Positions 1 through 6,950 of a DNA stretch of 15,489 nt are shown one piece after another. Under the pieces are notes generated by a model. That model made no database searches and was not told the DNA's origin. It saw only the letters and a list, made by a program, of their open reading frames with translations. This stretch comes from Lachnospiraceae bacterium. GTDB taxonomy: Bacteria; Bacillota; Clostridia; Lachnospirales; Lachnospiraceae. Numbering within the stretch: position 1 is the first letter of the stretch; the number at the start of each line of letters is the position of its first letter. The stretch spans positions 1-15,489 of the forward strand of contig CAAGFP010000235.1 in NCBI GenBank assembly GCA_900769175.1, given 5' to 3'. The translations under genes and the position numbers were made by a program.

Positions 1-420
1 GAGAGCAGTTTTGGATAAGCGTTCATTAAAGAATGGCTTAAACTCAGGGAATGTGTGATCTAACACATTTGTGATTTTGACAAGATAGAAAGAACGCTGT
101 CGGATCAGTTTATCGCGTAAACGAGTTAATGACTTTAAAGAGTAAGCGTGGTAAAATCCTTTTGAATGGGGTTTGTATTCAACAGTCATTAACCAACGAG
201 CTATTGATTCGCAGTCAACAGAGTCGGTTTTTGTACGCCTAAGTGTTTTTGATTTCTTGTATTCACTGATGAGAACAGGATTTACTTCCATGAAGGTTAG
301 GAGAGAATTTTCAAGGAAGAGTTCAAGATTGAGAGCATAATGGGCAGTTGATTCAAACCCTATTCTTATGTCCTCAGGATTAGATAGAGAATTGATGATG
401 GTAAGTAGGTAAGCCCTCAA
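1..420 (-). pseudogene. IS110-family transposase, truncated at its 5' end and cut by the window edge
   Basis: The reverse strand reads without a stop for about 140 codons from position 420 to the window start. The translation matches the N-terminal DEDD domain of IS110-type transposases: a GFESTAHY segment carrying the family Glu, then EVNPVLISEYKKS and KTDSVDCESIARWL, which contains the paired late Asp residues. The usual start (a short segment with a VGIDVSK-like first Asp, about 40 residues) is missing. An in-frame TGA lies directly upstream (complement of 421-423), so the gene is disrupted at its 5' side next to the IS66 element. The C-terminal half lies outside the window. IS110 enzymes are RNA-guided (bridge RNA) recombinases; this copy should be inactive because the first catalytic Asp is absent. 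Family assignment is fairly sure; the exact junction is not. Confidence 0.75.
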
Positions 421-440
421 TCATGAGTACTACCAATCAT

Positions 441-464
441 AAAACCCTGCATTGCTGCAGGGCT
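441..464 (-). terminator. Rho-independent terminator behind IS66 tnpC
   Basis: A perfect 7-bp stem CCCTGCA/TGCAGGG with a 4-base loop (445-462) is followed, on the minus strand, by a short run of T (complement of 441-444). It sits about 40 bases past the tnpC stop and faces the right way to end tnpA-B-C transcription before the IS110 remnant. Confidence 0.6.
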
Positions 465-503
465 TGAGATGGTTTTCATATATTTAAACTGCACTTTGAA
501 AAT

Positions 504-2162
504 TTATTTCTTTTTATACCGGCTGGGACATTCCTTCTGCACCCGGGGAGACCAGGGAAGCAGTTCATCAAGGAATTTCAGGTTATCATCATCCATGTGC
601 ATTGGAATCTCTGTAAGAAGTAGTTCCAGATACTGATAGGTGTTAACCTCATTGGCCTTGGCTGTTTCTACAAGGCTGTAAAGCATGGCGCTGGCTTTAG
701 CACCATTGTCAGATTCCATGAGAACGAAGTTCTTTCTGCCGATGGTAAATGGGCGGATAGCCTGTTCCGCATAGTTGTTGTCGGGAGGAACCATTCCGTC
801 AGTTAAGAATACGCGAAGGTATTTTTCCTGATTGATGCTGTAAGCGAGGGCTTTTCCGATGGTGCTGTTATGGGTGACCTGATTGTACTTTTGTTTTACC
901 CATTCGAAATAAGCGTCAACCTTCTCCTGAAGTTTAGCCTGACGCTGCTTTTTCCTGTCGGTGTTAGACAAATCATCGAATTCGTTATCGGTGTGAAGGA
1001 TGTCGGTAATCATGTCGTAGGCTTCCTGAGCCACAGTGCATTTGGCAGTTTTTAGCCCGACAGACTTGATAAAATCTGCAAAAGGACGCCTTGCATGAAT
1101 CCAACAGCCGGCAACCTTGAGATCCTCCCTTTCATCAGCGAGTTTGTGATAGACCTGATAACCGTCCGTAACAACGGTGCCGGAGAAGTCTTTCAGGAAT
1201 TCCCTTGGATGGTCGGCTTTTCTGGAAGCCTGCCAATCGAAAAGAACGATAGGGTGTGTGGTGCGCATGGGACGATTGCGGTAAACCCACATATAGGTTT
1301 TCCTGCCACCCTTTATCTTAGCATTTTCGATGCGCATTACCTTGGCCGGTGATTCATCTGCATGAATTACCTTGTTTTCATAGATAAGTTCGTGTAATCG
1401 ATCATAGATAAGGGAAAGATAACGTTCTGTGCTATTTACGACCCAGTTAGACATAGTGTTGGTGGAAAGGTTAATGCCGTTGCACTTGTAAGCTCTGGAT
1501 TGCCTTTCCAATGGAAGGGCATTCACGTATTTACCGTTGATGATGGATGCGACCAGTGCAGGGGTGGCGATACTATTTCGGAATAAATCTACGGGGCGCT
1601 TAGCCCTGATGATAGTGCCGTCATTGCTTTTGGAAGCATAGACATGAACGTGATGCTCATCAACAATAAAGGTTTCCGGAATGATATGCAGACGCTTGTG
1701 GATTTCCACCGGAAGTTCCTTGTAGCCATCAGGAAATTTTTCGGCGAGTTCTTCATCAGAAAGTTTGTGTTCAAAGATTCTGGCGGGCAAACCGTCCAGA
1801 TCCGCTTCGCGTTTTCCTTTTGCTTTAGAACGGCGGTAGGAAGATATGGTAACCTCTTCTATGGTGGGCTCCGGCAAATCTTTCTTTTGAAAACCTTCGA
1901 CTTCATTAAAGGAGTCAAAAAGTGTAAGCTGTCCTTCCATGTCAGAGAGACCGGATTCGGCTTTCTTACCAAAATGCCTTTGATTGATGATACGAATCTG
2001 TTCGGTAAGGAGCTCAATCTGGCGGTTGTTATCATCCAGTCTTGCATTGGCGTTTTCCAGTTGCTGTGCCATAGAACGGAGCTGGTCCTGCAGGGAAGAG
2101 GCAATGATAACAAGAGCATCCTTGTTAAGATTATTTAATTGTTCTTCGGATAATTCAAGCAT
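504..2162 (-). CDS. tnpC: IS66 family transposase TnpC
   Basis: This is the DDE transposase of the IS66 element, 552 residues from the ATG at 2162. That start is preferred over an upstream one because AAGGAGG lies just before it. The N-terminus (about residues 5-65) is a leucine-rich helical region typical of the IS66 zipper segment. A weakly recognisable basic/Zn-finger region follows, but the usual CxxC pairs are not evident. The catalytic core shows Asp269 in HADESP, Asp333 in VVTDGYQVYH and Glu466 in NNYAEQAIRPF, followed by the family C-terminal IGRKNF block. Length and motif order agree with a full-length enzyme, so it is probably functional. A 286-base gap separates it from tnpB, longer than in many IS66 elements. 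Confidence 0.93.
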   Translation of the reverse strand: MLELSEEQLNNLNKDALVIIASSLQDQLRSMAQQLENANARLDDNNRQIELLTEQIRIINQRHFGKKAESGLSDMEGQLTLFDSFNEVEGFQKKDLPEPTIEEVTISSYRRSKAKGKREADLDGLPARIFEHKLSDEELAEKFPDGYKELPVEIHKRLHIIPETFIVDEHHVHVYASKSNDGTIIRAKRPVDLFRNSIATPALVASIINGKYVNALPLERQSRAYKCNGINLSTNTMSNWVVNSTERYLSLIYDRLHELIYENKVIHADESPAKVMRIENAKIKGGRKTYMWVYRNRPMRTTHPIVLFDWQASRKADHPREFLKDFSGTVVTDGYQVYHKLADEREDLKVAGCWIHARRPFADFIKSVGLKTAKCTVAQEAYDMITDILHTDNEFDDLSNTDRKKQRQAKLQEKVDAYFEWVKQKYNQVTHNSTIGKALAYSINQEKYLRVFLTDGMVPPDNNYAEQAIRPFTIGRKNFVLMESDNGAKASAMLYSLVETAKANEVNTYQYLELLLTEIPMHMDDDNLKFLDELLPWSPRVQKECPSRYKKK

Positions 2163-2327
2163 GCGATAAACCTCCTTCCCATGAGAGTATTGTAGCATAA
2201 ATGAAGGAAACAAGCGAATTTTCGGGGAGCGGGGAATGGTGAAAATGCCTATGGATTAGCGTGCGTATATGACAAAAGAAGAAGCTAAAAAAGAACAGGG
2301 AAAAAAGAAAAGAGAAGTGCCGTACAG

Positions 2328-2382
2328 AGCTTTGAAAGTCTTTTGGTGCAGAGACAGAAAGGGGTTCAAAGCTGTGCACAGC
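2328..2382. repeat. Inverted repeat and palindrome inside the tnpB-tnpC gap
   Basis: The 286-base stretch between tnpC and tnpB (2163-2448) contains no convincing gene. It holds a perfect 9-bp inverted repeat AGCTTTGAA (2328-2336) / TTCAAAGCT (2365-2373), running straight into the 12-base palindrome GCTGTGCACAGC (2371-2382). The plus strand nearby (2270-2315) is strongly purine-rich. This could form RNA structure between tnpB and tnpC; a role is not shown. Confidence 0.5.
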
Positions 2383-2448
2383 ACAAAATAAAGGGGCAGA
2401 GAAAACGATAAAAAGTTCTCTGTTTTGCACAATGAAAATTTATACAGA

Positions 2449-2808
2449 TTAAGCAGACTGAGAGGGAAACACATCCCGGATGACCGGCTCAATGGAGAAT
2501 CCCTGCATCAGCCACCTGAATTGTTCCGCATTCATGGAGCGTAACTCGTCTGAGGAGCGTGGCCAGGAGAAATGGCCGGATTCCACACGTTTGTAAAGAA
2601 GCAGGAAACCATCACCTTCCCAAAGCAACCCCTTAATCTTGGAAGCAGATTTTCCGCAGAAAAGAAACAGGGTGTTAGGGATAAATAGACTTTTGTGATA
2701 TTTCTGTTCAATAATGGCAGCAAGGGAATCAATACCAAAGCGTAAGTCGGTGTAACCGCAAACGATATAGATACCTTTGAAGTAGTTAGGGTCAGCGTCT
2801 CTAAGCAT
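2449..2808 (-). CDS. tnpB: IS66 family accessory protein TnpB (IS66 Orf2-like)
   Basis: This is a 119-residue protein starting at the ATG at 2808, which overlaps the last codons of tnpA by 8 bases and suggests translational coupling. It carries the diagnostic IS66 Orf2 blocks: GYTDLRFGIDSLAAI near residue 18, LFLFCGKSASKIKGLLW in the middle, and LLYKRVESGHFSWP after it. TnpB has no known catalytic domain but is needed for transposition of IS66 elements that encode it. The length matches the family (about 115-120 residues), and the gene appears intact. A longer upstream in-frame start at 2883 exists but lies inside tnpA and lacks a ribosome binding site. Confidence 0.93.
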   Translation of the reverse strand: MLRDADPNYFKGIYIVCGYTDLRFGIDSLAAIIEQKYHKSLFIPNTLFLFCGKSASKIKGLLWEGDGFLLLYKRVESGHFSWPRSSDELRSMNAEQFRWLMQGFSIEPVIRDVFPSQSA

Positions 2809-3196
2809 AGCGCACCGCCTTAATGAGAAGAAGAAGCTTCTCTTCCGAAATGGTAGGACCGACAGATATGTTGATATCGCCACAGGTAATGTTCAGAGTA
2901 TTGTGTTCGTGTAAATCGTGTGACTTAAGCGAATCGTGCAACTGGCAAGACACAGGTGTGTTGTTAGGACATGTTTGCAAAAGATTTGGTGTGAGTGCTA
3001 CGATGTCATGCTCAGCCGGAATCAGGGAATCGATGTATTCCAGTTTTAATTTATGCTTCCAGTAATTGTAGGTGTGGATGGTGACATTGTTTTCAGCACA
3101 CCAGGCTTTTACGGTTAGTCCGCTGGCAGCCTGTTCCTGAAAGCGTGAGGCCCACTGTGTAAGCTTAATCTGATGAAGTTTTTGTTTGTTGTTCAT
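2801..3196 (-). CDS. tnpA: IS66 family accessory protein TnpA (helix-turn-helix)
   Basis: This is a 131-residue protein from the ATG at 3196, chosen because AAGGAGGG sits directly upstream; a longer frame to 3241 lacks such a site. The N-terminal 50 residues (TQWASRFQEQAASGLTVKAW through TYNYWKHKLK) match the DNA-binding helix-turn-helix found in IS66 TnpA proteins, where GLTVKAWC and YNYWKHKL frame the recognition helix. The remainder is a less conserved tail. It is the first gene of tnpA-tnpB-tnpC and overlaps tnpB by 8 bases. It probably binds the element's ends or recruits the transposase. Intact. Confidence 0.85.
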   Translation of the reverse strand: MNNKQKLHQIKLTQWASRFQEQAASGLTVKAWCAENNVTIHTYNYWKHKLKLEYIDSLIPAEHDIVALTPNLLQTCPNNTPVSCQLHDSLKSHDLHEHNTLNITCGDINISVGPTISEEKLLLLIKAVRYA

Positions 3197-3265
3197 GAGA
3201 ACCCTCCTTAAGTAATCGCTCGAATTGCGCGATTCGCGCAATCGACACGAAAATATTTGGAGTAA

Positions 3266-3556
3266 TTATCTCATGAATGTGGTAGTGTTATAAGGTACGA
3301 GTGGTTGAAGATTTACCTTTGTTCTGCGAGGCATGAAGAACAGGCCTATAACAGTTGTGCCGGCATCCTTCACTCATGCAAGGGAATTCCTCATGGAATT
3401 GTTGAAGAAGCCTCACGCAAGTGCATTGAAATGCATGCCTGTAAGTATTCATACTTCAAGAGAGTCCTTGGAACCGTTACTAACAGTAACGATTCCGGTG
3501 GCGGGAAATCACTTCCGACACATCAAAACATCAGAGGAAAGGACTTCTACAAGTAA
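3266..3556 (+). pseudogene. IS21-family transposase IstA, C-terminal fragment
   Basis: From a stop at 3263-3265 an open plus-strand frame runs to the stop at 3554-3556. The convincing part begins near 3300: the segments SARHEEQAYNSCAGIL, ACKYSYFKRVL and the terminal HQNIRGKDFYK are typical of the last 80 residues of IS21-type IstA. The catalytic DDE core and helix-turn-helix N-terminus are absent, having been separated or deleted at the junction with the IS66 element around 3265-3300. There is no ribosome binding site for this fragment. The stop is 11 bases before istB, as in intact IS21 elements. It is a dead remnant; the istA assignment is from recalled family motifs. Confidence 0.7.
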
Positions 3557-3567
3557 AGGTGAATACA

Positions 3568-4317
3568 ATGAAAAATATAAGTTTAACAACTGAAGAGTTG
3601 GTTATTGTTGACCGGCTCAAACAGATGAAAATGTCAGGTATGGCGGAAGCCTATGAAGAACAGATAAAGAACCCTAACTCTGATCTTTCCGGCTTCTATG
3701 AAAGATTTTCAAGCATCGTAAACTATGAATGGGAACTTCGTTTTAACAAGAAATTCAATCGATTTCTAAAAAAAGCAACACTCCGGTATCCACAGGCAGC
3801 ATTTGATGACACCATCTATGATCCCGACCGGATGCTGGACACGGAAACCATTGAACGGCTTGCTACCTGCCGGTGGCTTGAGGAAGGGAGAAACCTTCTT
3901 ATCACGGGCGCTACCGGTGCAGGGAAATCTTACATATCAAATGCATTGTGTATTGCAGCAATCAGGCAGTTTAAAACCGTCAAATATATCAGAGCCAACA
4001 CTATGATGAGCGAAATGGATCAAGCACGCATTAAGGGTACCTATCTTGAATATGTGAATCATATGGCGAAACTTGATTTACTGGTAATTGATGATTTTGG
4101 ACTGATGGATCTTGATCTTGATAAATGTCGTGATTTCTTTGAAGTCATCGATAGCAGGGATAATCTGAAATCAACAGTTATCGTTTCACAGCTACCAGTC
4201 AAGTCATGGTATGACCTGTTTGCTGATAATACCTATGCGGATGCATGTCTTGACCGTATCATTCATAAGGCGTTCCGCCTTGAACTGAATGGAAAGAACA
4301 TGCGTAACCCGAGTTAA
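3568..4317 (+). CDS. istB: IS21-family helper ATPase IstB
   Basis: This is a 249-residue AAA+ protein that loads and regulates the IS21 transposase at target DNA. The ATG at 3568 is preferred over the GTG at 3559 because AAAGGTGA then sits at normal spacing. It shows a Walker A GATGAGKS (residues 114-121), a Walker B LLVIDDF (171-177), and the DnaC-like context with SQLPVKSWYDLF and DACLDRIIHKAFR near the end, where the last Arg residues fit an arginine finger. The N-terminal helical domain (KQMKMSGMAEAYEEQ) is also typical. The length is normal, so the protein is probably intact. Its partner IstA is only a fragment here, so the element cannot move on its own. Confidence 0.93.
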   Translation: MKNISLTTEELVIVDRLKQMKMSGMAEAYEEQIKNPNSDLSGFYERFSSIVNYEWELRFNKKFNRFLKKATLRYPQAAFDDTIYDPDRMLDTETIERLATCRWLEEGRNLLITGATGAGKSYISNALCIAAIRQFKTVKYIRANTMMSEMDQARIKGTYLEYVNHMAKLDLLVIDDFGLMDLDLDKCRDFFEVIDSRDNLKSTVIVSQLPVKSWYDLFADNTYADACLDRIIHKAFRLELNGKNMRNPS

Positions 4318-4340
4318 CTAACAACAAACTTCCCGTTTGG

Positions 4341-4390
4341 AGCGGACAGCCTTTCCGCTGTCGCGGACTGGCTGTTCCGTTCAAGCGGAA
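4341..4390. repeat. Hairpins behind istB, probably the distal end of the IS21 element
   Basis: Directly after istB several stems can form: GACAGC (4345-4350) with GCTGTC (4357-4362), or alternatively ACAGCC (4346-4351) with GGCTGT (4370-4375), then TTCCG (4375-4379) with CGGAA (4386-4390). Overlapping, mutually exclusive stems of this kind can act as terminator or antiterminator structures, or mark the IS end. The IS21 terminal repeat cannot be fixed because its left end is missing. The following 4391-4530 shows no gene. Confidence 0.4.
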
Positions 4391-4530
4391 TATGCATTTT
4401 TAAGAAATACACGAACTTTTATTAACTCATTTTGTGCAACAATCCGTAACATTTTTTAGGTTTTTTAGATTTTCTGTCACACCTCACGTTGTAACAGAAA
4501 GGGCATAAGGGGGCGTGACACATTTCCGTC

Positions 4531-4692
4531 CCAACCGCTTCGCGGTCGGTACTACAATGTGGTCGGCTCCGCCGACCGCCTGGACACCGCTTCGCGGCGC
4601 CCACCCTTCGCTGCGCTCAGGGCCCTTACGGACGCTGCGCGTCCGCCCTCAACGTTGCTGTCGCAACGTCTCGGGTGCCCCGGCTAACGCCG
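4531..4692. repeat. Array of GC-rich short stem-loops
   Basis: Six or seven compact hairpins lie head to tail in DNA far richer in G+C than its surroundings: ACCGC-TTC-GCGGT (4534-4546), GGTCGGC-TCC-GCCGACC (4561-4577), CCGC-TTC-GCGG (4587-4597), CCCT...AGGG with an inner GC-TGC-GC (4604-4622), GGACGC-TGC-GCGTCC (4630-4644), ACGTTGC-TGTC-GCAACGT (4652-4669) and CGGC-TAAC-GCCG (4681-4692). Most loops are three pyrimidine-rich bases. No convincing coding frame fits. Possible roles are a single-strand initiation or transfer-origin-like region, a structured RNA, or a dispersed repeat; none is established by sequence alone. Confidence 0.75.
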
Positions 4693-4735
4693 CAATACAA
4701 AGACAGCGGATATTTTGCATAGAAAGGATAATCAT

Positions 4736-4858
4736 ATGGAACAAAAACAGGAAATCGTACTCATAAGCGTGGAGTTTGGTTCATGCGTTTCAAATTATTT
4801 AAATTATAAGACGCATAATTCTGTATATCTTCCATATACTATATTTGAAAGAAAATGA
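4736..4858 (+). CDS. Possible 40-residue protein of unknown function
   Basis: An ATG at 4736 is preceded by AGAAAGGATA at good spacing and opens a 40-codon frame ending TGA at 4856-4858. The product begins MEQKQEIVLISVEFG and ends YLPYTIFERK; it has no recognised domain, signal or membrane segment. It lies between the GC-rich hairpin array and the toxin-antitoxin promoter, in AT-rich DNA. The good ribosome site argues for translation; the small size and lack of similarity argue against a stable protein. It could be the 5' stub of a longer gene truncated by recombination. Confidence 0.3.
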   Translation: MEQKQEIVLISVEFGSCVSNYLNYKTHNSVYLPYTIFERK

Positions 4859-4868
4859 ATGATAATTC

Positions 4869-4897
4869 TTGCAAATTGCTTCAATTTGTGATAGGCT
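4869..4897 (+). promoter_or_regulatory. Promoter with overlapping operator for the DinJ-YoeB module
   Basis: A -35 TTGCAA (4869-4874) and a -10-like TAGGCT (4892-4897) are 17 bases apart. Between them lies a perfect 7-bp inverted repeat CAAATTG (4872-4878) / CAATTTG (4882-4888). An inverted repeat lying within the promoter is the expected layout for autorepression by a RelB/DinJ antitoxin. The -10 is weak, so confidence is moderate. Confidence 0.5.
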
Positions 4898-4920
4898 ACA
4901 AATAGAAAGGATGTGATGAG

Positions 4921-5193
4921 ATGACTACTGTAAGCCTTCGATTTGATGATGAAATGAAAAAACAACTGGATGAGATGTGTGATGAGATGGGAATGAACCT
5001 TACCACTTTTTTTATGATATATGCCAAAAAAGCCTTACGGGATCGCCGTATTCCTTTTGAAGTGGCGGCACCTTTGGATCCTTTTTATTCCGATTCCAAC
5101 ATGGAACAGCTAAAAAAGGCGGGCCAGCAGGTCAAAAACGGGCAGGTAATCGTAAAAACTATGGAAGAACTGGAGGCTATGGAGCGTGAGTAA
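4921..5193 (+). CDS. RelB/DinJ-family antitoxin
   Basis: This is a 90-residue antitoxin with an N-terminal ribbon-helix-helix (residues 1-45). VSLRFDDEMKKQLDEMCDEMG is the strand and first helix; MNLTTFFMIYAKKALRDRRIPFEV is the second helix and exit, a pattern typical of RelB/DinJ. The charged C-terminal half (GQQVKNGQVIVKTMEELEAM) fits the disordered toxin-neutralising tail. AAAGGATG precedes the ATG. The stop codon overlaps the GTG start of the toxin, so the two are translationally coupled with antitoxin first. It should repress its own promoter through the inverted repeat at 4872-4888. Confidence 0.88.
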   Translation: MTTVSLRFDDEMKKQLDEMCDEMGMNLTTFFMIYAKKALRDRRIPFEVAAPLDPFYSDSNMEQLKKAGQQVKNGQVIVKTMEELEAMERE

Positions 5194-5452
5194 AATCACT
5201 TTTGCCGAAGATGCGTGGGAAGAATATCTTTACTGGCAGTCTCAGGATAAAAAGACTCTGAAAAAAATAAACAGCCTCTTAAAGTCCATCCAGAGAGAAC
5301 CCTTTACCGGAGAAGGAAAACCGGAACCGCTGAAGGACAGCCCGGATGGAGAATGGAGCAGAAGGATAAACGAAAAAGACAGGCTGGTTTATAGGGTCAG
5401 TAATGATGGTATTATTATAACCCAGTGTAAAGGACACTACAATGACAGATAA
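5186..5452 (+). CDS. yoeB: YoeB/Txe-family ribosome-dependent mRNA interferase toxin
   Basis: This is an 88-residue toxin of the YoeB/Txe branch of the RelE superfamily, which cleaves mRNA in the ribosomal A site. The GTG at 5186 is chosen because the product then begins MSKITFAEDAWEEYLYWQ, matching the family N-terminus; it overlaps the antitoxin stop by 8 bases. The residues corresponding to the E. coli YoeB active site are all present: Glu47 in GKPEPLK, Arg66 in KDRLVY, and His84-Tyr85 in CKGHYND. The length is normal, so the toxin should be active. The pairing of a DinJ/RelB-type antitoxin with a YoeB toxin is common in Firmicutes. Confidence 0.93.
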   Translation: MSKITFAEDAWEEYLYWQSQDKKTLKKINSLLKSIQREPFTGEGKPEPLKDSPDGEWSRRINEKDRLVYRVSNDGIIITQCKGHYNDR

Positions 5453-5502
5453 GCGGAATGCCTGTTGCTTGCATTTTATAAATAACAAATAAAAAAGTGA
5501 GG

Positions 5503-5556
5503 ACCTGTATCAGCATTGACAGAGGATGTCAGTGAGTTTTGATACAGGTTCTTTTA
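5503..5556 (+). terminator. Strong terminator behind the toxin gene
   Basis: A 10-bp perfect stem ACCTGTATCA (5503-5512) / TGATACAGGT (5540-5549) encloses a second stem CATTGACA / TGTCAGTG (about 5514-5533, one G-T wobble) and is followed by TTCTTTTAT. The nested structure isolates the toxin-antitoxin module from the genes downstream. Confidence 0.75.
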
Positions 5557-5642
5557 TAACGAATTGCAGTTCGCAGAAATAACGAACACAAAAAAACGAG
5601 AAGATATAATGCAATTGTAACGAAGAAAAAGAATGTATTGCT

Positions 5643-5660
5643 AAAGGAGGAACTGCTTTA
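5643..5660 (+). promoter_or_regulatory. Strong ribosome binding site for the VirD4-like gene
   Basis: AAAGGAGG at 5643-5650 lies 9 bases before the ATG at 5660 and fixes that start. A possible -10 TATAAT is at 5605-5610, but no convincing -35 stands 16-18 bases upstream, so the promoter remains uncertain. A small stem CGAA/TTCG lies at about 5560-5573. Confidence 0.6.
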
Positions 5661-6892
5661 TGAAGAAAAATGACATTGGAGAAAGAATTTTTGCACCAGG
5701 AGTATCTGTTTCTAATGATACACGCCGGACAGGACTCAATAACAATGATTTGATTATTGGAGGCAGTGGCTCCGGCAAAACCGGCGGTTATATCTATAAT
5801 CTGCTGTTGAATCCCTGCGGGAGTATGATTGTATCTGATACCAAGGGACTGTTGCATCGGATTTTTGCGGAGCATCTGAAAAGCAGGGGATATAAAGTGC
5901 ATGTACTGGACTTTGTGAATCCGAGGAAAAGTATCGGTTATAATCCTTTGAGTTACATACGCAGAAATGACATTGGTGAGCCAAATGAAACAGATATTAA
6001 AAAGCTGGCAACGGCACTGATGCCCACGCTTTATGCGCAGGAACCGTTCTGGGAAAAGGCGGCAATCCGTTACATCAGCATATTGATTGGATTTGTGCTG
6101 GAGGATGCACCAGGAGAGGAACAGACAATGGAAAGTGTGTGTATGATTCATCGAAAACTACAGATGAAGGAGGGACGAAGGATACTTGGAGAATGGGCAG
6201 CAGATCATCCGACTAGTTTTGCGGCTCGAAGATATAGACAAATGATACAGGCTACCGATGCAGAAAAAATGTGGAGCTCCATTATGGAGTTTGCCAATGA
6301 GGCACTGGATGTTTTTGATTATAGAGAATATTACCCGATCTGGGCAGGAGAAGAATCTGTTGATATTGCAAGGCTGGGACATGAAAAAATGGTGCTTTTT
6401 GTTAATAGCTCCGATAACGATACTTCCATGCATGCAGTCTGTAACGTGTTTAATACTCAGGCAATACAGATTCTGATTGCGGAAGCAGATAAAACGGAGG
6501 ATGGAAGGCTTCCCGTACCCTGCAGACTGATATTGGATGACTTTGCAGCTTCAGCCAGGATAGATCATTTTGATAATCTTATCTCTATTATCCGTTCCAG
6601 AGAAATCAGTGTCAGCATTATTATCCAGAGTCTTTCCCAGCTGAAGTATATGTATTCTGAGCAGCAGGCGAACACCATTCTTAACAATTGTGCACATGTT
6701 CTTTATCTTGCCGGTAAAGATCTGGATACCATGCACTATATTGCAGATTATCTGAACCAGACAGTACACTCTGTTCTGAAGCTGCCAAAGGATAAGGCAG
6801 TATATATGGAAGAAGGTAAACTGGCGCAGATAGTTCCTAAACTGATTCCCTACAAAGAGCAGCCGGATCATCAATGCCAGATAGCCATGTAA
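5660..6892 (+). CDS. Soluble VirD4/TraG-like ATPase (type IV coupling protein fold, no membrane domain)
   Basis: This is a 410-residue P-loop motor ATPase of the HerA-FtsK superfamily, VirD4/TraG branch. Walker A is GGSGSGKT (34-41). IVSDTKGLLHR (57-67) corresponds to the DPKGEL segment of coupling proteins. The Walker B is ILDDFAASARIDHF (291-304), with DDF where the family normally has DEF. It is followed by the typical IRSREISVSIIIQSLSQL stretch (311-328), whose Gln is the family sensor. Residues 100-230 fit the helical all-alpha insertion. Normal coupling proteins are about 550-700 residues with N-terminal membrane helices; here the protein begins only 33 residues before the P-loop and shows no hydrophobic segment, so it should be cytosolic. 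No relaxase or mating-channel gene is nearby. It may power substrate handling for the ClpP-like protease next door, or be a transfer-element remnant; which is unknown. Confidence 0.85.
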   Translation: MKKNDIGERIFAPGVSVSNDTRRTGLNNNDLIIGGSGSGKTGGYIYNLLLNPCGSMIVSDTKGLLHRIFAEHLKSRGYKVHVLDFVNPRKSIGYNPLSYIRRNDIGEPNETDIKKLATALMPTLYAQEPFWEKAAIRYISILIGFVLEDAPGEEQTMESVCMIHRKLQMKEGRRILGEWAADHPTSFAARRYRQMIQATDAEKMWSSIMEFANEALDVFDYREYYPIWAGEESVDIARLGHEKMVLFVNSSDNDTSMHAVCNVFNTQAIQILIAEADKTEDGRLPVPCRLILDDFAASARIDHFDNLISIIRSREISVSIIIQSLSQLKYMYSEQQANTILNNCAHVLYLAGKDLDTMHYIADYLNQTVHSVLKLPKDKAVYMEEGKLAQIVPKLIPYKEQPDHQCQIAM

Positions 6893-6950
6893 TATAGCGG
6901 CATCCCATACGGGGGGTAAATTACACCCTCCATTTGCTTAAGATAGTGAA

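Larger units (their letters stand above)
428..3265 (-). mobile_element. IS66-family insertion sequence (approximate limits)
   Basis: The three IS66 genes tnpA, tnpB and tnpC lie in canonical order on the minus strand, all intact, between remnants of two unrelated insertion sequences (IS110 on the left, IS21 istA on the right). That makes this the youngest and only apparently complete element of the cluster. I could not identify convincing terminal inverted repeats or the 8-bp target duplication expected for IS66, so the limits given are only the gaps between recognisable foreign coding sequences. Different flanks on the two sides mean that at least one side was rearranged after insertion, or that the element landed at an existing junction. 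Confidence 0.55.

Noticed and set aside
1644..2138. A 164-codon plus-strand frame inside tnpC
   Set aside because: It is antisense to the well-supported IS66 transposase and has no ribosome site or family motif.
2155..2492. Two minus-strand frames in the tnpB-tnpC gap
   Set aside because: The products are low-complexity runs of Phe, Ser and Leu produced by the purine-rich strand, without ribosome sites.
3333..3593. An 86-codon frame overlapping the istA fragment
   Set aside because: It is a frame-shifted shadow; the frame ending at 3556 carries the IS21 motifs.
4531..4692. The hairpin array as a CRISPR array
   Set aside because: The units differ in sequence, lack a constant repeat and spacers of even length, and no cas gene is present.
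4515..4766. An 83-codon plus-strand frame across the hairpin array
   Set aside because: Its composition is dictated by the GC-rich palindromes, and no ribosome site or family feature is visible.
6080..6100. An IGF tripeptide (residues 143-145) in the VirD4-like ATPase, recalling the ClpP-docking loop of Clp ATPases
   Set aside because: It lies in a predicted hydrophobic helix of the all-alpha insertion (ILIGFVLED), where coupling proteins also have hydrophobic residues, so it is probably coincidence and not a docking loop.
5510..6151. A 213-codon minus-strand frame over the start of the VirD4-like gene
   Set aside because: It is the antisense shadow of a strongly supported ATPase; the translation is rich in Cys, His and Ser, as expected from a complementary frame.
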